NCBI GenBank assembly: GCA_009380025.1
Contig: WHSP01000002.1
Location: forward strand, 39,475 to 103,474
Length of the DNA: 64,000 nucleotides
From: Gemmatimonas sp.
GTDB lineage: Bacteria > Gemmatimonadota > Gemmatimonadetes > Longimicrobiales > Longimicrobiaceae
Reading direction: 5' to 3'
Every line of letters begins with the position of its first letter. The first letter of the stretch is position 1. Below the pieces are notes generated by a model, which did no database searches, had not been told where the DNA came from, and saw only the letters and a list, made by a program, of their open reading frames with translations. The position numbers and the translations under genes were made by a program. Shown piece by piece: positions 8,646 to 17,095 of this stretch.

Positions 8646-10154
8646 ATGACATACAGTATGAGCCAAGCTTGCCAAGCGCTGCGGAGACCGTTTGCTGTCG
8701 CCGGATGTGTCGTCGCGCTCGCTGGCTGCGATGGACTGCTCGATGTCGAGCTACCTTCGCAGCTGACCGATCAGGCGCTGAACGACCCGAATAGCGCCGC
8801 CGATCAGGTGAACTCTGCGATCGCGCACTTCGAGTGCGGGTACTCGACGTTCGCCTACTGGATCGGTGGGGCCGAGGACGTCATGGACCCACAAGGCGCC
8901 GTGTACTACGCCAGCGGAGCTCACGTCTACGATCCATTCCCCAACTCCGGCGACTGTGACCAGACCCCGCAGGCCGTCGCGTTCTATAGCCAGTTCACCG
9001 TCACCAGCGCGATGGCCAGAAGCGTCTACGACCTCATGAACGGTGAAGGTGGCTGGACGGACGCCGAGGTTCCGAACAAGCAGCAACTCTCGACGATTTC
9101 CGCGCTCTACTCGGCGGCGACCCTCGAGTGGTTCGGCGAGTTGTTTTGCGAGATGACAGTCGATGAGGGGCCGCTGATGACACCGGATCAGACGCTCTCG
9201 CTCGCCGACGAGTGGGTGGGTCGGGCCCTGGGACACATCTCCACTTCCGGCGACTTCCCAATGCCTCACGAGATCACTCCAGGCCCGGGCGGCGCGGAAG
9301 CCCTGGCCTACGCGCTCCGTTCACGGATCCTTTGGGCGCAAGGAGATCTGGTGGGGGCAGCGGAGGCTGCCCGGATGGTCCCCCAGGGGTTCGAGGCTCG
9401 CGTTACCCGTGGGGGTGGATTGACGCGACGTAATAAGGTCTACCAGCAAGGTACAGAAACACGGTACGCGAGTGTCGCCGGCGTCAACGACTGGTGGGGG
9501 GGCCTGCCGAACCCGGCGACAGGTGCGGCGTGGCCCGAGGTCATCCCATTCACCGGGTATCTGCACCTTGGCATCCTGCCCGATGGTCGCGCAGTTCGCG
9601 ACGACGGCCTCCCCGTTCGTGTCGACGGCCCGTATCGCACGACAGCCGAGGACGCGGCGGTCGCTGATTCCCGCGTTCCCGTCGAGTTCAGCAACGCCCT
9701 CCAGGGAGGTGGCACGGGGTACGTGCCGGTGAAGTACACGTCTGACAGTGACCCGATACCGTTCGTGAATTGGGAGGAGATCTGGCTCATCCGTGCCGAG
9801 GCCGAGGGCGGACAGGCCGCGATCGACCTCGTCAACGAGATCCGCGCAGCGCACGACCTTCCGCTCGTCTCGTATGCCGATCCCAGCGATGCCGCGCAGA
9901 TCCGGCAGATGATCCTCGAGGAGAAGCGCCGCAGCCTCTGGCTGGAGGCGCGTTACATCGCAACCAAGATCCAGAACACGGACCTGGTGTGGTTCCCCAG
10001 AGCACAGGGGACGACGCCGTCCCAGGGCGTACAGTATCTCGGGGGCGTGCGGATGCTCATGCCCAACGACGAGTTCGACTTGAACGAGAATATCAGCCGA
10101 ACGGACCGCGCCACCGGGTGCGCGGAGGGCCAACGCCCAGTCCAGTTCCAGTAG
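8646..10154 (+). CDS. SusD/RagB-like outer membrane lipoprotein
   Basis: The protein begins with a lipoprotein signal: ALRRPFAVAGCVVALAGC, with lipobox LAGC directly before DGLLDVELPSQLTDQ, which matches the SusD-family opening. It is about 500 residues long, the usual size of the TPR-rich SusD fold. The C-terminal part (EEIWLIRAEAEGG ... AIDLVNEIRAAHDLP ... ILEEKRRSLWLEARY) is the typical RagB/SusD C-terminal region. It should sit on the cell surface as the ligand-binding lid of the SusC channel, whose gene ends 127 bp upstream. The ATG at 8646 is preferred over the track start 8562 because it puts a normal length before the lipobox; 8658 is an alternative. Confidence 0.88.
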   Translation: MTYSMSQACQALRRPFAVAGCVVALAGCDGLLDVELPSQLTDQALNDPNSAADQVNSAIAHFECGYSTFAYWIGGAEDVMDPQGAVYYASGAHVYDPFPNSGDCDQTPQAVAFYSQFTVTSAMARSVYDLMNGEGGWTDAEVPNKQQLSTISALYSAATLEWFGELFCEMTVDEGPLMTPDQTLSLADEWVGRALGHISTSGDFPMPHEITPGPGGAEALAYALRSRILWAQGDLVGAAEAARMVPQGFEARVTRGGGLTRRNKVYQQGTETRYASVAGVNDWWGGLPNPATGAAWPEVIPFTGYLHLGILPDGRAVRDDGLPVRVDGPYRTTAEDAAVADSRVPVEFSNALQGGGTGYVPVKYTSDSDPIPFVNWEEIWLIRAEAEGGQAAIDLVNEIRAAHDLPLVSYADPSDAAQIRQMILEEKRRSLWLEARYIATKIQNTDLVWFPRAQGTTPSQGVQYLGGVRMLMPNDEFDLNENISRTDRATGCAEGQRPVQFQ

Positions 10155-10249
10155 GTGTCACGCCACTGCGGCATATCCCGGAGACCGCGTTACCGCCGCA
10201 GACGTTTGATTCGATACCGCCTTGCTCGACAACACCGGAGGACAACGCC

Positions 10250-11629
10250 ATGAAAGAGCCGAGATGGTGCGCTAGTGATCGATCCCACGTGGTAGGCATA
10301 CCTGTGACGGTTCTTCTTGCTTTTGCGGTTCTGCCGAACGCGGCGAACGCTCAGGCGTCGTTGGCATTGGCCGAAGGCGAGAACATAACGTTCGCGCGTG
10401 ACGTCATGCCGATCCTCCAGGACAACTGCCAGGTCTGCCATCAGCCTGGGGCAATCGGCCCGATGTCGTTGATGACGTACGAGGAGGTACGCCCATGGGC
10501 GCAGGTCATCAAGGAGCGGGTCGCAGAGCGCGAGATGCCTCCGTATCACTACGATACCGACATCGGCATCCAGGAGTTGAAGCAGGATAAGCGGCTATCC
10601 GTAGAGGAGATCCAGACCATCGTCCAGTGGGTCGACCAGGGACTCGAGTTCGGTGATGCCGAGGACATGCCTGCTCCGGTCAAATGGCCCGACGCCAGCG
10701 AGTGGCGTCTCGCTTCGGTGTTGGGTCAGCCCGACCACGTGATCTCATCCACTCCCTACACGGTACCGGCAGCGGGTCAGGACCTCTGGCACAAGCCTGT
10801 AGTTTCATCCAACATCAACGAGGTCCGCTGCATCAAGGCGCTCGAAGTGAAGCCGAGGGCGGATGGTCGCGCGGCGGTACACCATTCGAACCCGTACTGG
10901 CGATATCCCGACGAGGACGGCGTCGTGCAGCTCCTCGGTCCTGGTGGCGAGTCGATCACCGAGTACGCGCTCGGGAAGCTCGGCGAGATCGTCCCCGACG
11001 ATGCCTGTCGGGAAGTGCGTCCCGGCGCGATGGTCGGCTGGGACATCCACTACTATCCGTCCGGTGCGGAACTGGCCGATCACACGGTCGAGTTGGGCAT
11101 CTGGTTCCACGAACCGGGTGAGGAGCCCGAGTACAAGCAGAACCTGAGGCTGTATCTCCTGCAGGGCGGGATCGACATCCTGCCGCCCAATGAAACGGCC
11201 ATGACGCAGGGCTTCCACACCTTCGACCACCCGGTCCGAATCGACAGCTTCCAGCCACATGGACACTTGCGCCTGGTGGCGAAGTCGCTGGAAGTCTTCT
11301 ACCCGGAGACGGGCGAGCGCGAAGTCATCAGCATGGTCTCGAACTGGAACCCGCGCTGGCACCTCAGCCACATCTACGAGGAAGATGTCGCGCCGCTCCT
11401 TCCGAAGGGCGCGGTCATGATCCTGACGGCCTGGTACGACAACACGGAGAACAACCCGCACAATCCGGATCCCGACATGTGGGTCGGGCGCGGCAACCGA
11501 ACCACCGACGAGATGTCGCACGGCTGGATCGCCGTCACCCATCTCGACGAGGAGCGCTATCAGGAGCTGCTAGCCGAGCGCCCGACGGAGGAGGAAGACG
11601 GCGCACAAGAACGTGCGACCTCGAACTGA
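10250..11629 (+). CDS. Secreted cytochrome c-copper type II monooxygenase-like fusion protein
   Basis: 459 residues. A signal peptide (VTVLLAFAVLPNAANAQA) is followed by a c-type heme motif CQVCH at 60-64 in a PILQDNCQVCHQPGAIGP context. The rest has the ligand pattern of the PHM/dopamine beta-monooxygenase copper domains: paired His in AVHHSN (211-212), His in DIHYYP (267), HxH in PHGHLR (337, 339) and Met in TDEMSHG (422). These correspond to the three CuM-site... paired-site His ligands and the His-His-Met second site of that family. A heme domain could replace ascorbate as electron donor; that is inference. The ATG at 10250 has GGAG nearby, and the track ORF upstream overlaps the SusD gene. 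Substrate unknown; it is probably connected with the uptake pair upstream. Confidence 0.8.
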   Translation: MKEPRWCASDRSHVVGIPVTVLLAFAVLPNAANAQASLALAEGENITFARDVMPILQDNCQVCHQPGAIGPMSLMTYEEVRPWAQVIKERVAEREMPPYHYDTDIGIQELKQDKRLSVEEIQTIVQWVDQGLEFGDAEDMPAPVKWPDASEWRLASVLGQPDHVISSTPYTVPAAGQDLWHKPVVSSNINEVRCIKALEVKPRADGRAAVHHSNPYWRYPDEDGVVQLLGPGGESITEYALGKLGEIVPDDACREVRPGAMVGWDIHYYPSGAELADHTVELGIWFHEPGEEPEYKQNLRLYLLQGGIDILPPNETAMTQGFHTFDHPVRIDSFQPHGHLRLVAKSLEVFYPETGEREVISMVSNWNPRWHLSHIYEEDVAPLLPKGAVMILTAWYDNTENNPHNPDPDMWVGRGNRTTDEMSHGWIAVTHLDEERYQELLAERPTEEEDGAQERATSN

Positions 11630-11724
11630 GTAAGTGCCCGAAGGAACCTCCGCCAGATCCCCCTGGGAGCGCGGGCGTCTCGCACGCCCGGCCCGAGGCC
11701 GGCGCTCCCGGGGTTTGCCCGATG

Positions 11725-11801
11725 GTCATTCTCGCCGAAGGCGGGAATCCAGTGCAGGTTAGGCGGCGGAGCAACTGGATCCCCGCGTCCGCGGGGATGA
11801 C
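11725..11801. repeat. Dispersed inverted-repeat element, copy A
   Basis: The unit starts GTCATTCTCGCCGAAGGCGG and closes with TGGATCCCCGCGTCCGCGGG followed by GATGAC. The two arms can fold on each other, and each arm has its own GC hairpin. Three more copies lie at 28983, 44652 and 60262. It lies between the monooxygenase-like gene and the secreted protein gene. Confidence 0.75.
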
Positions 11802-11845
11802 AACCTCGCCACACCGCCGTTCATTCGTCTTCGGAGATTCGAGAG

Positions 11846-12658
11846 ATGTCGCAACGCATCACAGTCGTCATAGCCGGCCTGATACTCTTGAGCCTGTCTG
11901 TTGCGCCTCTGTACGCACAGGCATTTCAACTCTCTCCGGTGCCGTCGGGCGGGCACTACGTGCCACCCTGGTTCGAGGGGTGGTATGTGAACCCAGACAG
12001 CTCGCGCACGTTCTCGTTCGGATACTACAACCGGAACGAGGGTGACACCCTCGCGATCCCGCTCGGCCCGGACAACTACGTCGAGCCAGCCCAATTCGAC
12101 GGCGTCCAGCCGACGTCCTTCCCGCCGGGCCGGGAGGCAGGGGTGTTCGCGATTACCGTCCCGGCCGACTTCGAGGGAGACGTGGTCTGGCACCTGAATA
12201 CGATGGGTCGGCAGAACGAAGTCCCGGGGCGCTCGACCTCGCCTGCGTACGAGTTGAGCTATCGGCCGATGGCGCTCGGGTCGGTCCCGCCATCCGTTCG
12301 TTTCGAACGGGCAGGTGCAGAAGGACGAGGCGTATCCGGTCTGGTCGGGTCCGAGAAGCAGGTTCGTGTCGGCGAGCCGCTGGAGTTGACCGTGTGGGCG
12401 GTCGACGAATCGGTGCGCGAACGCGAAGCAGCCATCGGGATCGCCTGGTACAAGCACCAGGGGCCAGGAGGGGTCACGTTCTCGGATGCTGTCGAGGAGG
12501 CCGACCTGGAAGGTCGGGCTACCGCCACGGCCACGTTCAGTGAGCCCGGTGAGTACATGCTGCGAATTCGAGTCGACAACTTCGAAGCTGCCGACAGCAC
12601 GCCAGCCGACCAGTGCTGTTGGACGAATGCCTTCCAGCCGGTGACAGTTGCGCAGTAG
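11846..12658 (+). CDS. Secreted protein of unknown function, monooxygenase neighbour
   Basis: 270 residues with an export signal (ITVVIAGLILLSLSVAPLYA, then QAFQLSPVPSGG). The mature protein alternates short polar strands (FSFGYYNRNEGDTLAIPLG, EGDVVWHLNTMGRQ) and ends in a repeated beta-strand layout with EPGEYMLRIRVDNF, which suggests an immunoglobulin-like or PKD-like fold. I do not recognise a catalytic motif. A CC pair sits in the tail (DQCCWTNAF). The gene follows the copper monooxygenase-like gene in the same direction with a repeat element between, and probably encodes an accessory protein acting outside the cytoplasm. Function is unknown. Confidence 0.75.
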   Translation: MSQRITVVIAGLILLSLSVAPLYAQAFQLSPVPSGGHYVPPWFEGWYVNPDSSRTFSFGYYNRNEGDTLAIPLGPDNYVEPAQFDGVQPTSFPPGREAGVFAITVPADFEGDVVWHLNTMGRQNEVPGRSTSPAYELSYRPMALGSVPPSVRFERAGAEGRGVSGLVGSEKQVRVGEPLELTVWAVDESVREREAAIGIAWYKHQGPGGVTFSDAVEEADLEGRATATATFSEPGEYMLRIRVDNFEAADSTPADQCCWTNAFQPVTVAQ

Positions 12659-12709
12659 GCACGGCTCGTTCATACAGTCAAACCCCACCCCTGAGCGGAG
12701 ACCCCACGA

Positions 12710-12934
12710 ATGACCAACCGACGATCATTCCTCGCCTCGATCGGCGCACTCCTGGTCCCGCTGACGCTCTGGAAACGCGGCGATGCGCCGGTGCCTTCCG
12801 GTGCAGTGCCTCCCGCGGCGTCCGAGTCATCACCGAGGTCATCGGCCAATACGGAGTTCCGTCGCTATCGTCGCCAGGCTGCTCGCGCCCAGGGCCAGCA
12901 CGCCGCTACCCCTGAACCCCCCCTGGAGCGATGA
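12710..12934 (+). CDS. Short protein with twin-arginine (Tat) leader
   Basis: 74 residues starting MTNRRSFLASIGALLVPLTL, a textbook Tat leader (RRSFL, then a hydrophobic stretch). The remaining 45 residues are Pro, Ala and Arg rich, without a fold I recognise. The stop overlaps the next start as ATGA (12931-12934), so translation of the oxidoreductase is probably coupled. It may be a genuine small exported protein, or the leader of a larger Tat substrate whose body has been lost. The leader and coupling favour a translated ORF. Confidence 0.55.
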   Translation: MTNRRSFLASIGALLVPLTLWKRGDAPVPSGAVPPAASESSPRSSANTEFRRYRRQAARAQGQHAATPEPPLER

Positions 12935-13992
12935 TCCAGACTATCTCCCGCCCACAGGTAAGCCGCCGCATAGTCCTCGCCTCGCGACCCCGCGGTGAGC
13001 CGGTCGGCAGTGATTTCCGCACCGAGGAAGTCCCGGTTCCGGAGCTCAGCGAGGGCGAAATTCTCCTGCAGACGCTCTGGCTATCGCTCGATCCCTACGT
13101 CCGGGGCATGATGGACGAAGAATCGGACGATCCCACCTACGCAGTCCCGATGGAGATCGGTGCTGTCATTGTGGGTGGCACCGTCAGCCGAGTCATCGAG
13201 AGCCGCAACGCGGAGTTCGATGAAGGTGACCTCGTGGTCTCGGGGTCCGGTTGGCAGGAGTACGAGATCAGCCCGGGCCGAGGCTTGCGGAAGCTCGAGC
13301 CGGACATGGACAATCCCCAATACTCCCTGAGCGTCCTGGGGATGCCCGGCTTCACGGCGTACCATGGGCTGATGAACATCGGCAGGCCGCAGGCTGGCGA
13401 CACGCTGGTGCTTGCCGCGTCGACGGGCGCGGTCGGGTCGCTGGTCGGCCAGATCGGGAAGCTGCAGGGCTGCCGTGTCGTCGGGATCGCCGGCGGCCCG
13501 GTGAAGTGCGCCTACGCCGTGGACACCCTCGGCTACGATGCCTCGGTCGACCACCGCGACCCTCGGATGCCAGAGCTCCTCGCCGAGGCGTGCCCTGACG
13601 GGATCGATGTCTACTTCGAGAACGTGGGCGGTCCGGTCTTCGACGCCGTTCTCCCCCTTCTCAACAACGGCGCTCGCATTCCCCTGTGTGGGCTGATCGC
13701 CCAGTACAGCATGGAGTCGCTGCCCCCTGGCCCGGATCGGATGCCGCTCCTCCAGATGGCGATCCTGGCGAACCGCCTGCTCGTCCAGGGGTTCATCATC
13801 AGCGACAACTACATCGTCGATGGGGTGGACAACCGCGAGATCTGGGCGGCCGAAATCGGCGGCTGGCTGGACGAGGGCAGTATCCAGTACCGCGAAGACA
13901 TCACCGATGGGCTGGAGAACGCTCCCGCCACGTTCGCCGGGATGTTGGTCGGTGATAACTTCGGGAAGACGATAATCCGGATGGCGAGCTGA
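12931..13992 (+). CDS. NADP-dependent medium-chain oxidoreductase (CurA/PTGR-like)
   Basis: 353 residues, the normal length of the zinc-free MDR family that includes prostaglandin reductase and CurA. Key motifs: LSLDPYVRGMM near residue 55, MPGFTAYHGL at about 140, the cofactor-binding stretch ASTGAVGSLVGQIGKLQGCR, and NVGGPVFDAVLP. Members reduce alpha,beta-unsaturated ketones or aldehydes with NADPH in the cytosol. It starts inside the stop of the Tat mini-ORF and is the last clear member of the 5.2-14 kb set, so it might process a product of the imported compound. That link is inference. No frameshift or missing motif. Confidence 0.88.
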   Translation: MIQTISRPQVSRRIVLASRPRGEPVGSDFRTEEVPVPELSEGEILLQTLWLSLDPYVRGMMDEESDDPTYAVPMEIGAVIVGGTVSRVIESRNAEFDEGDLVVSGSGWQEYEISPGRGLRKLEPDMDNPQYSLSVLGMPGFTAYHGLMNIGRPQAGDTLVLAASTGAVGSLVGQIGKLQGCRVVGIAGGPVKCAYAVDTLGYDASVDHRDPRMPELLAEACPDGIDVYFENVGGPVFDAVLPLLNNGARIPLCGLIAQYSMESLPPGPDRMPLLQMAILANRLLVQGFIISDNYIVDGVDNREIWAAEIGGWLDEGSIQYREDITDGLENAPATFAGMLVGDNFGKTIIRMAS

Positions 13993-14030
13993 GGCTGAGC
14001 GGGTCGCCACCCCGTTCGGAAGTTCACGAG

Positions 14031-14069
14031 AAGGCGCGAAGACGCGAAGCGGGACCGTCTTCGCGCTTT
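14031..14069. terminator. Strong hairpin after the oxidoreductase gene
   Basis: GCGCGAAGACG (14034) and CGTCTTCGCGC (14056) form a perfect 11-bp stem with an 11-nt loop, extended by three more pairs including a G-T. Only TTTC follows, so termination efficiency is uncertain. The stem sits just before the next gene start. Confidence 0.45.
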
Positions 14070-14083
14070 CGCTTGGGAACAGG

Positions 14084-14863
14084 ATGACAACGAATCCGGA
14101 GCTGCAGGCCGTGCTGTTCGATCTGGACGGCACGCTCTACGTCGGCGACGAGGCCGTGCCAGGGGCAGTCGATGCCGTCTCGCGAGTCGCGGATCTCGGC
14201 ATCCCTAGAAGATATCTGACGAACACCACACGCTTCTCGCGTCGAGCGCTGAGAGAGCGCCTGGTGAGCATGGGATTCCCCGTCGAGGAAGACGAGTTGT
14301 ACACGGCCTCGGTTGCGGCCACGTACTGGTTGCAGGCAAGGGGGTTCCGACGGGTCGCGGTTTACCTTCCGGAGGCGGCGAGATCGGACTTCGCCGACTT
14401 TGAGATCGTTGAGGAGTCGCCGGAAGCGGTCGTCGTCGGTGACCTGGGCCCCGGGTGGAGCTTCGAGCGGCTCAACCATGCATTCCGCCAGGTATTGGAA
14501 GGAGCGCACCTCGTAGCCCTGCAGAAGAACCGCTACTGGCGCACGCCGGAAGGGCTGATGCTGGATGCCGGTCCGCTGGTCGCCGCACTCGAATATGCGA
14601 CGGGCCAGACGGCAACGATCGTGGGCAAGCCGAACGGCGAATTTTTCGATCTAGCAGTGCGCGCACTCGGCGTAAAGCCGGGGCGCGCCGTGCTGATCGG
14701 AGACGACATAGAGGCCGATGTGGGCGGCGCTCAGCGGGCGGGGCTGCGGGGTGGCCTGGTTCGCACCGGCAAGTTCCGCGAAGAGGCACTGGCGTCCAGC
14801 GGCGTTACTCCCGATTGGACCGAGGACTCGGTCGCCGAGATGGTCGAGAGGCTTTGGCCCTGA
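14084..14863 (+). CDS. HAD-IIA family phosphatase (HDHD2/LHPP-like)
   Basis: 259 residues. Motif I is LFDLDGTLYVGDEAV near the N-terminus, motif II is in YLTNTTRFSRRAL, the motif III Lys is in IVGKPNGEFF, and motif IV is LIGDDIEADVGGAQRAG. The cap lies between motifs II and III, as in the IIA subclass, and the overall match is closest to HDHD2/LHPP-type phosphatases acting on small phosphorylated molecules or phospho-amino acids. Cytosolic. It begins 91 bp after the oxidoreductase, behind a hairpin, and is followed after 14 bp by the copper ATPase gene, so these two may be co-transcribed. The true substrate cannot be read from sequence. Confidence 0.85.
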   Translation: MTTNPELQAVLFDLDGTLYVGDEAVPGAVDAVSRVADLGIPRRYLTNTTRFSRRALRERLVSMGFPVEEDELYTASVAATYWLQARGFRRVAVYLPEAARSDFADFEIVEESPEAVVVGDLGPGWSFERLNHAFRQVLEGAHLVALQKNRYWRTPEGLMLDAGPLVAALEYATGQTATIVGKPNGEFFDLAVRALGVKPGRAVLIGDDIEADVGGAQRAGLRGGLVRTGKFREEALASSGVTPDWTEDSVAEMVERLWP

Positions 14864-14877
14864 AGGAGGCAATCCAC

Positions 14878-16905
14878 ATGCGCGGGCACGGTGACCACCA
14901 CGGCGGGGACAACAAACATGCCGGCCACAGCGTGGAGATGTTCCGCAGCCGGTTCCTGTTGTCGTTGGTGTTGACGGTTCCTGTGGTGTTCTGGTCCGAG
15001 CACATCCAGACACTCCTCGGGTACACGGCGCCGGTCTTCCCAGGGTCCGCCCTCCTCCCGCCCGTCTTCGGCACCGTGGTATTCCTCTACGGGGGAGTGG
15101 TCTTCCTCGAGGGAGCCTGGCGAGAGCTGAAGGCGCGGCTTCCAGGGATGATGACGCTGATCGCGTTGGCGATCACGGTGGCGTTCGTTTTCTCCTGGGT
15201 CGTCGCGCTCGGCTTGATCGCGGCGGAAGCCCTGTGGTGGGAGCTCGCGACCCTGGTGACCGTGATGCTGCTCGGCCATTGGATCGAGATGCGATCGATC
15301 AACCAGGCGCAGGGAGCGCTTCAGGAGCTGGCGAAACTCCTCCCGGACACCGCGAGGCGGATCACGGCGACGGGCGAGGAGGAAGTCGCCGTCGATCAGC
15401 TCGAGGTCGGCGATGTCGTCCTCGTCCGGCCTGGAGAGAGCGTGCCCGTCGACGGCATCGTTCGCAAGGGAGAGAGCTCTCTCGATGAATCGATGATCAC
15501 GGGTGAATCCCGACCGGTAAAGAGGAGGGAAGGGGACGAGGCGATCGCCGGCACCATCAACGGCGAGGGCTCTCTGCGCGTGGAGGTGACCGGTACTGGA
15601 GAGGAGACGAAGCTGTCCGGCATCATGCGGCTCGTTGCCGATGCGCAGCGTTCGAAGTCGCACGCTCAGGATCTGGCCGACCGGGCGGCCCTGCTGCTGA
15701 CTGGGGTGGCGATCGCGGCCGGGTTGGTCACGCTTATCGCGTGGCAGCTGGCTGGCGCGCCAATCGATTTCTCCATCGTCCGGGTCGTGACAGTGCTGGT
15801 GATCGCCTGCCCGCACGCCCTTGGCCTCGCCGTACCCCTGGTGGTGGCGATCTCGACGACGCTGGGTGCCCGCGAGGGCCTCCTGGTGCGCGACCGCCGT
15901 GGGCTCGAGGAGGCCCGGAACGTTGATATCGTCATTTTCGACAAGACCGGCACGCTGACGCTCGGCGAGTTCCGGGTCGTCGAGCTGAGCACGGCCGACG
16001 GCGTAGGGGAGGCCGAGGCGTTGCGCATCGCTGCTGCGGTGGAGTCGGAGTCCCAGCACCCGATCGCCCGTGGCATCGTCAAGACTGCCGAGGAGCGTGG
16101 AATCGAGGTGCCCCCTGCCGATCGATTCCGTGCGATCACGGGCAAAGGCGTCGCGGCGGTCGTCGACGGGGTCGAGTATAAACTAGGCGGTCCGTCGCTG
16201 TTGAAGGCCGAGCGAGCAGACGTCCTGGGCATCCTCGAGCAGGCCGCTCGCGGTGCCGCGAGCCGGGGTCAGGCGGCGATCTACCTGGTCCGCGACGGAA
16301 GTGCGATCGCCGTGTTCGCCGTCGCAGACGCGATTCGGGAGGAAAGCCGCGAAGCGATCCGGGCGCTGCACGAGGGTGGGGTGGAGGTGGCGATCCTCAC
16401 CGGCGATGCCCGCGCGGTCGCCGAATCGGTCGCTGAGGACCTCGGCATCGATACCGTCCTCGCTGAGGTTCTCCCTGAGGACAAGGCATCCAGGGTTCGC
16501 GAGCTACAGAGTCAGGGGAAGCGGGTTGCGATGGTTGGCGACGGGGTCAATGATGCGCCGGCATTGGCGACGGCGGACATCGGCATCGCTGTCGGTGCCG
16601 GAACAGATGTGGCCGTGGAGGCGGGAGACATCGTTCTCGTCCGCTCCGATCCGCGCGACATCCCGAAGATTATTTCCCTATCCCGCGCCACCTACCGGAA
16701 GATGGTACAGAACCTGTGGTGGGCGGCCGGCTACAACATCGTGGCGATTCCGCTGGCCGCCGGAGTCCTCGCCCGATGGGGGATTCTGCTGACACCTGCG
16801 ATCGGGGCCGTCCTGATGTCGGCGAGCACAGTGATCGTCGCCCTCAACGCGCAACTCCTGAGGCGCGTCCACCTCACGCCGGGTCCGCGGCCTTCGACAG
16901 GATGA
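14878..16905 (+). CDS. copB: CopB-type copper/silver-translocating P-type ATPase
   Basis: 675 residues from the ATG at 14878, which follows AAGGAGG by 8 bases; the longer track ORF upstream overlaps the HAD gene. The N-terminus is His-rich (MRGHGDHHGGDNKHAGHS), and no CxxC metal domain is present. Other motifs: TGES (about 208-211), the intramembrane CPH at 311-313, DKTGTLT with phospho-Asp 355, the SQHP nucleotide-site motif, and GDGVNDAPAL. CPH with a His-rich tail marks the P1B-3 (CopB) class, which exports copper or silver from the cytosol. All catalytic residues are intact. Location next to a putative copper enzyme locus suggests a copper-handling role, though P1B-3 pumps are common on their own. 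Confidence 0.9.
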   Translation: MRGHGDHHGGDNKHAGHSVEMFRSRFLLSLVLTVPVVFWSEHIQTLLGYTAPVFPGSALLPPVFGTVVFLYGGVVFLEGAWRELKARLPGMMTLIALAITVAFVFSWVVALGLIAAEALWWELATLVTVMLLGHWIEMRSINQAQGALQELAKLLPDTARRITATGEEEVAVDQLEVGDVVLVRPGESVPVDGIVRKGESSLDESMITGESRPVKRREGDEAIAGTINGEGSLRVEVTGTGEETKLSGIMRLVADAQRSKSHAQDLADRAALLLTGVAIAAGLVTLIAWQLAGAPIDFSIVRVVTVLVIACPHALGLAVPLVVAISTTLGAREGLLVRDRRGLEEARNVDIVIFDKTGTLTLGEFRVVELSTADGVGEAEALRIAAAVESESQHPIARGIVKTAEERGIEVPPADRFRAITGKGVAAVVDGVEYKLGGPSLLKAERADVLGILEQAARGAASRGQAAIYLVRDGSAIAVFAVADAIREESREAIRALHEGGVEVAILTGDARAVAESVAEDLGIDTVLAEVLPEDKASRVRELQSQGKRVAMVGDGVNDAPALATADIGIAVGAGTDVAVEAGDIVLVRSDPRDIPKIISLSRATYRKMVQNLWWAAGYNIVAIPLAAGVLARWGILLTPAIGAVLMSASTVIVALNAQLLRRVHLTPGPRPSTG

Positions 16906-16964
16906 CGACCATTGTCGACTCGCTCGGAAACGGGAGCTGTTCCAACTCGGTTAGCCGAACAATA

Positions 16965-17067
16965 ACTACAATTCTACCGCAGAGGCGCCGAGGGCGCAGA
17001 GAACGACAGCTGTTATGCGTTGTTGTTCCCTCCGCGTACTCTGCGTCTCTGCGGTAGATTTTGTAGT
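16965..17067. repeat. Long imperfect inverted repeat between convergent genes
   Basis: ACTACAATTCTACCGCAGAG at the left and its near-complement CTCTGCGGTAGATTTTGTAGT at the right enclose a loop that also contains GGCGCAGAG/CTCTGCGTCT pairings. It lies between the copB stop and the stop of the minus-strand peptidase gene. It could act as a bidirectional terminator or be a copy of a miniature repeat family. Confidence 0.6.
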
Positions 17068-17095
17068 AATGGCCGGACGACCCCGACGTTGCCTT

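Noticed and set aside
14731-16059. 442-residue minus-strand ORF opposite copB
   Set aside because: Antisense shadow; the plus strand has intact P-type ATPase motifs.
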